Source of the DNA: Cenococcum geophilum 1.58
Lineage: Eukaryota > Ascomycota > Dothideomycetes > Gloniales > Gloniaceae
NCBI GenBank assembly: GCA_001692895.1
Contig: KV748176.1
Location: forward strand, 5,857,092-5,921,091
DNA length: 64,000 nucleotides
Direction of reading: 5' to 3'
The translations under genes and the position numbers were made by a program. The stretch's first letter is position 1; each line of letters begins with the position of its first letter. Positions 56,384-64,000 of the stretch are shown here, in pieces. Below the pieces are notes generated by a model. The model saw nothing but the letters and a program-made list of their open reading frames with translations. It was not told where the DNA came from and searched no databases.

Positions 56384-56553
56384 TGTCGGTATACTCGCTT
56401 TATTAACATATACGAATATCACTTATAGTGGTACGTATGCGGTATTAAAGTTAGTAGTTAATAATATCTAGAAATAGGGGTTTGCTCCAAGGTCAGATTA
56501 GCTAGTCTCGCTTTATAGTCTTATAACCACGTTATATAACTAACATTCCAACA
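56384..56553 (-). repeat. 5' LTR of the second copia element
   Basis: 170 bp, with intact TG...CA ends on the plus strand (TGTCGG...CCAACA). Confidence 0.88.
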
Positions 56554-56558
56554 TTAAG

Positions 56559-56660
56559 CCTTATCGCTTACAAATGCAACCTAATATTATTATAGCCTTA
56601 TAGTATACGCAAAGCTAAAACCGTAATGGCTTTATTAAATATAAAAAATAATCTTTCCTA
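56559..56660 (+). pseudogene. hAT transposase C-terminal tail, continuation after the copia insertion
   Basis: The frame PYRLQMQPNIIIAL, followed by NRNGFIKY, continues the frame broken at 50200. It shows the copia element landed near the 3' end of the transposase gene. Confidence 0.65.
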
Positions 56661-57057
56661 ATAAGGAAATTATATACTAGTTTAGACTTAACCAGAAATC
56701 GCGCTATTTAATTTAGTTTACTAACTTTAAAATAAAGTAACGAGTCCTACCTAAAATTTCAATTTTAGCTTCTAAATTTAGTGCTATTAAGAGGCGCTAC
56801 TTTTTACTTTAGGAGCTGTTTTATATATATATAATAATATATAGGGAGGATTGGCTATATAGCCGGATTAATATTACTGCGTTATAACGGGCGATTAATT
56901 TTTTAGGTATCTTTTATATAGGAAAACTCTACGTTAAAATTAGAGTTACGTAACCTTCTTTAGGAACCGCTAGAGTAACGGCAAAGGAGGTAACTCCTAC
57001 TAGGCTTCTAGTAAAGAGATATTAGTAAGTAAAAGGATAGAATTAAATTATAAAAGG
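56661..57057. other. AT-rich sequence, probable 3' flank of the hAT element
   Basis: No frame or repeat partner was recognised. The hAT terminal repeats could not be located. Confidence 0.3.
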
Positions 57058-58703
57058 ATAGGGATAGGCGTTAGGATTTCTTATTTCTTATAGTTTTCTA
57101 CCGTTTTTTTATTACCTAGTAGTTGCTTATAACTTAGTATTTTACTAAAAAACTATAAACCCCTAGTTTAGGGGCTTATAAACTACTAGGATATAGTTAC
57201 TAGTATATATTAAGCTGCCCTAAGGGATTTATATATATAGAACTATAGCGCTATAGCCTAGAGGCTGCATGCGTAGTATTATACGTAGTATAATACAACG
57301 GATATAAAAAATAAAAATAAAAAGTAATGGTAAGGTTTAGTTTACCTAATAGTAAGCTATCCTTATACAACGTTTAGACGCTATTATAGTAACTAATATT
57401 AATAGATTTGCCGCTTTAGATTAATAGAATTAGACTTTACTATTATTAATACCAGGGGTAATTAATTGTGTTTCCTCTAACTTTTAAGCCTAGTATAACA
57501 CTAAACGCCTATTACTAAATTATAGCGTAGAGCTCCTAAATCCTCCTATTATTGTGTAAAAATGTATATAAATCTATCTAAATAGTTAAACCTAACTAAA
57601 CCGTTTACTAGTTTAATTAACTAAACGAAATAAATAAGCTTAAAGCTTTAAAATATCTAATTAGCTACCTATAGTTTAAATTATTTATTTATTAGTAAGT
57701 CTACTACCCCTAGCTCCTTACTGCCCTATATACGTATATACGCCTACTTATAGTCCTCCTACTTAATAACCTAGCCTAGCCTAATCTAATATACCCTCCT
57801 AAGAGCTAAGTACGCGTATTTTGCCCTAGAGCCCTAACCTAAAGGGAGATACTAAGGCTATTAGGTAGGTAGGTTAAGAAAGGCTCTTATAGGCCTTCCG
57901 CCTATAAGGTATATATAGTTATATATATACCTACTTATAGTCCTCTAGTGCCCCCCTAAAAGCTAAGTACATATATCTTGCCCTAGGGCCCCAACTTAAG
58001 CCCTAGAGGAAGATACTAAAGCTACTAAATAGGGCGGGTTTTCCGTCTATAAGGTATATATAGTTATATATAGGTGCCGTATAGTATATCGCCATACCGT
58101 ATAAGAAGAAGGGGGACGCCGTAAAATAAATGCCGTAAGTTAAGTATACTAGACGTGTACGTAAAGGCGTAGTAGTTATGTTTATAAGCCTCTGCTAAAG
58201 CTCACCCTCCCAGCAAGAAAATTTTCGCACTACTACCACGTCGCAGCGCCGACGCTGCGCAGCCGTATATACGTCTTTACGTTAGCTCTACTAAATCTAA
58301 GAACTAGCAGGTTCGTAGCTATTACCTCATATAAGTGCAGAGTCCGATTTCGACGGCCTGACGCGGATATTAAGCTAAGGAGTAGAAGGTAGTGGAAAGG
58401 ACACGTCTATATATATGCGCCGAGCCTTAAGCGAACCCCTAACTAGACTTCGTAACGGTGCCGTTATAATATTATATATAATACTACACATATAGCCTTT
58501 AGGCTATAGCGCTATAGCTCTATTATATAAATCCTTTCTAGATAGCTTAATATAAACTAATAACTATATCCTAGTAGTTTATAAACCCTAGGCTAGGGGT
58601 ATATAGCTCCTTAGTAAAATGCTAAGTCGCTAGCAACTATTAGGTAATAAGAAAACGGTAGAAAAAACTATATAAAATAAGAAATCCTAATACCTGTCCC
58701 TAT
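57058..58703. repeat. Pair of about 245-bp inverted repeats flanking 1.16 kb
   Basis: 57058-57302 and the complement of 58461-58703 match along their length (shared CTACTAGGATATAGTTA, CTATAGCGCTATAGCCTA, TTAGGATTTCTTATTT) with mostly transitions. Between them lies a copy of the short LINE-ended family (57560-58350). Either these are terminal inverted repeats of one element, or two copies of one repeat in opposite orientation. Confidence 0.75.
57560..58350 (-). repeat. Copy of the short LINE-ended family with 5' end
   Basis: On the minus strand it starts CGAAATCGGACTCTGCAC, keeps the GCTGCGCAGCGTCGGCGC block and follows 43670-44510 inward, with an internal partial duplication around 57720-58060. 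Confidence 0.65.
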
Positions 58704-59324
58704 GTGCTATGTATATAAACATATCCTTTCCTCTACCTCCTTTTACTCCTTAGCTTAATATCCTTATTAAAAGACGATCTAATTATATAGGCTTACATAT
58801 CCCCTCCTATTATACTAGTGTATTAATTAACTAAGTTAATAATAATTTTAATATAGCTTTAAATCTCTTTAAAACAAAGTAAAATTATTTAAAATTAAGC
58901 TAATTAAAGCGATATACGACTTATTTTAAATAAGGTAGAAATGTTCCGGAATATTATATATACTAGTATTAGTCTATTAGCAAAATATCATCCCTTTTAG
59001 ATGGCCTCAACTGCTAGTAATTAATAAGTAATTGAGTTTTTTTGACACGCAGCCTGCGCGCAGCCTGCGTAATTGGCGATTTTTACTTAATTTAAATAAT
59101 ACTCCTTCTATAGTAATGTGCACGACTAACTTTACCCCCCTTCCCCCCCTCTTAGCGAGTTATAGATTTAGTATAGGCATCCAATTTCACCTAATTGCTA
59201 CTAACTATATATAGTAATTAAAGTAAAACCAAGTGCCTGGTTGCTGGGGGCAATTAAATTAAAGCTATATATTTAGAACTTACTTAACTTACTAAAGTTT
59301 TAATATTTATCTATTATTATTATT
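58704..59324. other. AT-rich unassigned sequence
   Basis: A GC-richer spot with CGCAGCCTGCG repeats lies near 59050. No gene is supported. Confidence 0.35.
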
Positions 59325-60615
59325 TATTGCTTAACGTCCGATTTAGATCCCTATTAGGCCTACGTGGACTACTCCTTATATACATATAGGGAGAAAACTC
59401 TATTTAAGAAAACCCCATAATCTATTTCCCCGCCTTTTAGAACTCGCCTATAAGGCGCCTACAAGGCGCCTATAAGTCACCTATAGTGCTCTACTACCTT
59501 ACTTTTTAACCTTCTTAGGAACCACTACTGCTATAACAAGCCTACAAATGCGCTAGTATCGTAAACTTTACTCTACCACTATAGAGTCATTAGGGGGCGC
59601 CCGTTGCTCGCCCTCCCCACCCTCTATTACTATTTCCCTTATAACCCGGAACTGGTTTAGTATATTTTAGCTAATAAGCCACTAGGTAACCGCCTTAAGG
59701 CCTTTTTATATTAAGAGTAGTATATTATAGTTCTCTGTACTAGCTACTAAGAGTATTACTTCTTAATTAGTGCGTAAGGGGTATAACAGTATTATATATT
59801 TTGGTGTCTATCTTAGCCAGCCACATTTACATCTTAGACTACCTACTAGGACACCCACCTAGTAGAGCCAGTCTTTTAGTCCTATTATTCCTATTCTTAA
59901 GAGTATTGCTATTATATTTTCTGCCTTTATTAGGCCTTCTTAGAGCCCTAAAGTATTTACCCCCTATAGCGTTAACTATACTACAGCTTAGGTTCCTCTT
60001 ACCTTAGTTAGCCTCTATACCTTTAACTCCTATACACCTCTTCAGCGTTGGTTTAGCCAGTGTTATATTACGGTAGATAGTTTTCTAGCGTTCTTTTATG
60101 CTCTACTTTAGCTCCTTTCTCTCTCTTACTATTGTTTTTACTAGCCTCTTACACATCTCCCTTCCTCCTCTATATGGGCCTAGGCCCTAAAGCAGCACTA
60201 TTCTTCTTCTACTTTCTTTACCTATTTCTCTAATATATCTTCCCTACTTTAGGGTTATTAGTTTGTTCTCCTATAGGGCGCCCTAAAATCCCTCTATAGT
60301 TTATTTAGGCGTGTCTTAATATACTTTATAACATTAGAGTTACGTTTATTTTACGCCCTTTATATTGTAGCGGCTTTAATATATAGTTATAGGGGGGGAA
60401 TATTAGCTTCCTTTTTAAGCAGTGCTATAGCCGTTTGCTTATATCCGCCTGTTATACTCTAGAGGTAGGCTATTTAGACCTTTTAGAGTGGTTTAAGGAG
60501 CGATTTAGGGGGGCCTTTCTCAGATTCTCTAATGGCCCAAATACTAGACCTATACGTCATAGTTGGCCGGACAACTGCTATATATAGTAGGCGTAACCTC
60601 TAAAAGTATGGTTTA
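59325..60615 (-). mobile_element. 5'-truncated LINE, second copy
   Basis: It is the reverse complement of 41390-42710 in gene order. The tail is at 59325-59420, the C-terminal region follows (about 59800-60010), and coding homology fades at 60610. Differences from the plus copy are mainly transitions. Confidence 0.8.
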
Positions 60616-60683
60616 ATATTTATCTAAAATCGTATTATAAAATTGTTAATTTGCCTTTAATATAAATCCTCCTTTTATTAACA

Positions 60684-61462
60684 ACTTAGGCAATTAAGGC
60701 ATTAGTACGGCAATATAACGCGCGTAAGCCTATATAATTGGTAGTTTATAAACAAGAATCTAAAGCTAGAGAAAGGAAAGGAGAAGAAAAGTAGCACCGC
60801 TTAATATTTCACAAGATCTTCGCGTTACGTAACCGCAATATACGGCAATCTATAGTAACTTGCTAGTATAAAGGACTATAAAGTTCTACTAGGTTCTGCT
60901 AACTAAGTTCTACTATTTTCTGCTAGTGCCGTAACACCTTTAAAACGCGTAGCGGCTTAATTAATAGGTATGTTTTTTTACCTTAACAAAATTAACGAAG
61001 CCTTCTTTCTCCCTTATTATATACGCCTTTACCTTTATAGAGTTCTTACTAAGGTGCCCTATAATAGTCGCCAAGACGTAAATATAATGCTATTTAGCTA
61101 GACTTTATATTAAAGGAGCTTAAGGAAATAGAAAATAATTTAAAAGCTATAAATAAGGATAATAAGGAAGATATAAAGGCTTAGTTTAACTATATATAGA
61201 GTTAGCAGACTTCTTATATATAGAGCTAGTAAGCTTAATTAATATTACAGCACTGGCAGAACTTAGCAGAACTTCGCACCGGCAAGTTACTACAAATTGC
61301 CGTATATTGCGATTACGTGACGTAAAGATCTTATAAAACACCGAACGGCGCTACTCTTCTTCTCCTTCCCTTTCCCTAGCTTTAGATTATTATTTATAGA
61401 CAATCCAATCGTACAGGCTTACGCGTCCCTTTTGCCGTGCCTATACCTTAATTAACTAAGTC
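60684..61462. mobile_element. Element with about 230-bp inverted arms, 779 bp
   Basis: The left arm (60684-60935) and right arm (61239-61462) are inverted copies: both have CTTAG..AATTAAGG ends, ACGCGTAAGCCT, AATCTAAAGCTAG, CGCAATATACGGCAA and TAACTTGC. Repeated TTCTGCTA motifs lie at the inner ends. No coding sequence in the 300-base spacer. Confidence 0.7.
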
Positions 61463-64000
61463 ACTAATAATTAAGGCCGTATAAGTTGCTGTATTTAATA
61501 TAGGATTTTACTTACTTATAATTAAATATACTAATACCGCAATATTAAGCTATAGCCTCTTAGGTAGCTGCTTAAGCTATTTAAGCTTCTTTAGCTCCTT
61601 AGGCTCCTTTATAAAATATAATTAAAGATAAAAAAGAAATAACTTCACCACCTTACCTATGTATAGAGAGTAAGATTAATAATATAGGAAGAGCTAGCGG
61701 CGGCGTGTTTATTACTTATAATTATAATCTATTAATTTAATATTTAAAGGAGCTAGTATTTACCAAAACTCTTATTAATATAAGCCTTTAATATTATAAT
61801 CCCTAGTAACTTAAAGTCCCTCCTATTTATATATTATTAAGAGTAAAGTATTTATATTAAGCTCCGGCCAATTAAGATAAAGGTTAATACTTAGCATATA
61901 GATATTCGCAATATTAGGTTTAATATAGATTCTAAAGTTATAGATTAGTAGTAAAAGATTAATACGTAACTTATTATATAGGCTTAATATACTAATAAAT
62001 ATAGCGAGATTAAGGCTCTAACTATTAACCTCTTAATTATATATACTTTAGATAGAAATTGGCTAGCAGCCTCTTGCCTATTAATAATTAATTAACCTAT
62101 AATAAGCTTTTAACGCCCTTATAAAGCTTAGAGCTTAATATAATGCCTTATATACTTACTAGTAGTATTATAAATTTAATAGGCTTATAAATTAAGCTTA
62201 CTAAGTATTAGTGCTATAAAAGTACTATCTTAACGCCAATTGGTATTATATATTTAGTTAGGTAAATATAAAATTAATAAACAAAGACTTATAGGAATAG
62301 GTAGCTAGTATTTAATAAGGTATTGTAAATATTAAGAATCCACCTTATAAGCTTACTATTCGGCTTTCTAAGAGAGCAGTAATAAGAGAAAAAAGTAGTA
62401 GAGAAGTACGCTAATCTGCCTTAAGTAAGAGCTCTATAATTAATAGCCCAGGCATTATTAATTACTTTTATATTAGCTTTATAGGCTTAATATAATATTA
62501 ATAAATTACTTTTATACTAGCAAGCTAATTGCCCTTATTATTCTTACCTATATTACTAATATACCGCCTATAGGTATTAACCGTATAAAGGATCTTAAGG
62601 AGTTCTTTAAGTATTAGAGGTAGAGTATAGCTAGTAATCTTAATTAGGAGGCTAATTTTAAAGCTGTGTATAAAGTTACTTATAATTTAAAATGGGACCT
62701 AGAGCTTTTATATAATAAATTTAATAGCGCTAATCCTATTAAGGAGCTTATTAAGGCTAGTATTAAATTAGGTGTTATAAGACGGCTATAAAAGGACTTA
62801 AAAAAGTAGGTAAATAAGCGTTATACTTAGCTTAAGGGAAGTTTTAAAATATAAATAATTAGTAAAATATAGGGTATCTCTGTTACTGCTAGCGCCCCTA
62901 TAGTAGTTATTACGGACCTTATATCGGCAGTAGTACGACTACTAAAAAGAGATATAAATGGGTTAATTAAAATAGTACGGGAGGCACTAAAACCAATTAA
63001 GCTATAGAATAAGGAGTAGCTAAGTTATATAGCTAGTTATATTATAAGTTCGGAATGTAAAAACGTAGGAATATAGGAACGTAGAGGATATACTAATGTA
63101 TTAATATACTAGCGTACTTAGTATATTTCTTAGGCGCAGTATTATATATTTAAGGGACTATAGTCTCTATTTAGATAGTAAATCTTAAATTATAATTAGA
63201 GTTAATCTATTAGGTAACTTACTCTACTAGTTATATTAATGTTATTAACTTTTTGTTTACCTATATACCTAGCCTATTAGTAAGTCTACAGTAGTATTTC
63301 CTATAAGGCTTTATTATAGTAATAAAGACGCCCTATATTTAGGCTCTTTAAGATATAAATAATTATAATTAGTAAAATATAAAGTGTCTTTATTACTGCT
63401 AGCGTCCCTGTAGTAATAAAGACACCCTATATAATAAATACTATATATAGTTAAGAATGCTACTAAAGATTAATTGTAACTTTTACCCTAAAAACCTTAA
63501 TAGTTATACCTACTATGTTAGAAATGGCCTCTTACGCTCTTACTCTTACTACTAATCTTATCTATACTTTAAAGAAGGAACGCTTTAAAGCTATAGCTAA
63601 AGGCTACTAGGTACTTTAGCTAAAAGTACTACTCCTACTAAATAAAGGCCTTTAGCTCTTTAAAAAAAACTCTTTAATTAGATTTAGATTAGGTAAGTAT
63701 AGAGGTAAAAATACTAGCTTAACGCTAAAGGCGTTAAAGAGAGATTGTATCCTTTCTAAATAATAGAAGTTAGCATTATCTATAACTACTAATCGCTTAA
63801 TAGGAAAGCAATTATACTATAGTAGAAAAGTATTTACTACCTAGAACTTAAAGCCTTTACTATTTATTAAGCCTTTATATACTAAGGCTATTAGTATACT
63901 ATTAATTATATATATAGGTAGTATATTAAGCCTTATTTTACCCTAATTATATAGCGTTTATAAAACTAGTATAATACTAAAAGGAGTCTAGCCTGCCTTC
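61463..64000 (+). pseudogene. RIP-degraded unknown reading frames to the window edge
   Basis: Plus-strand frames interrupted only by TAG/TAA can be followed for hundreds of bases (for example VIREKSSREVR near 62390-62420, and INRIKDLKEFF, KVTYNLKWDLELLYNKFNS and NPIKELIKASIKLGVIRRL near 62580-62790). They are lysine-rich and helical. I do not recognise the family. A repeated motif around GGGTGTCTTTATTACTGCTAGCG occurs near 62875, 63330 and 63390. This is probably transposon-derived. Confidence 0.4.

Larger units (their letters stand above)
50201..56553 (-). mobile_element. Second Ty1/copia element, 6353 bp, inserted in the hAT transposase
   Basis: LTRs of 170 bp (50201-50370 and 56384-56553) and the duplication TTAAG (50196-50200, 56554-56558) bound it. 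On the minus strand the order is gag with a CYICKKEDY zinc-knuckle-like motif (near 54420-54480), then integrase YLGLLDLITIDAKKNFISKE (near 53190-53260), then reverse transcriptase KPLYRVPKARNYWF (near 51860-51905). Stops are frequent but less damaging than in the element at 16019. Ambiguous bases at 51378-51417 mark a poorly resolved spot. Next to the 5' LTR the minus strand reads CTGATTAGTAGACG. Confidence 0.9.

Overview
The window looks like a piece of a filamentous ascomycete (Pezizomycotina) genome. Protein genes carry short introns (51 to 92 nt, GT..AG, with CTNAC-like branch sites where visible). Typical fungal families are present: a HET-domain protein, a BTB protein tail, an Af470-like monooxygenase, and a STAND-protein remnant. 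More than half of the window is AT-rich sequence in which old transposon reading frames are full of TAG/TAA stops and transition changes. That is the signature expected of repeat-induced point mutation (RIP).

Layout. Positions 1-16000 are gene-bearing DNA of normal composition. In order they hold the 3' end of a BTB-like gene (1-317), a hAT-type MITE with a clean 8-bp target duplication (2473-2908), a MITE-like inverted repeat (5563-5900), a HET-domain gene with C-terminal membrane segments (6160-8781), a broken BAHD-type acyltransferase pseudogene (10708-12240), a two-exon DUF4188/Af470-like monooxygenase (12851-13744) with a small MITE behind it, and on the minus strand a DUF2278 plus lamin-tail-domain fusion (15398-14421).

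16000-29100 is nested, RIP-degraded LTR retrotransposons. A 9.67-kb Ty1/copia element (16019-25684, TSD ATTAT, coding minus) is interrupted inside its gag zinc knuckle by a 2.45-kb gag-only LTR element (20089-22534, TSD CCTTA) and by a short non-LTR insertion. A second gag-only element lies at 26234-28296 (TSD AAACC). 29100-30180 is a small island with two decayed gene fragments: a STAND-protein N-terminus and a nucleotide-sugar dehydrogenase. 30200-33640 holds a degenerate Helitron helicase end joined to a hAT transposase C-terminus and a short LINE-type repeat.

33650-36780 is a living island: an intact five-exon aldehyde-dehydrogenase-like gene (35709-33977, minus, 491 aa) that lacks the catalytic residues of the superfamily, and a divergent small two-exon orphan gene (36026-36453). 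36788-43592 is bounded by 106-bp terminal inverted repeats. It carries a degenerate acidic open frame that I do not recognise, with a 530-bp TRIM, a 458-bp palindromic MITE and a LINE inside. 43600-64000 is mostly transposon remains: a hAT transposase split by a minisatellite cluster and by a 6.35-kb copia element (50201-56553, TSD TTAAG), a 5'-truncated LINE, and several large inverted repeats.

The genes do not form an evident pathway. The window reads as two gene islands surrounded by, and partly eroded by, transposon nests. All copy boundaries were found by eye from matching repeats. No alignment or database search was run.
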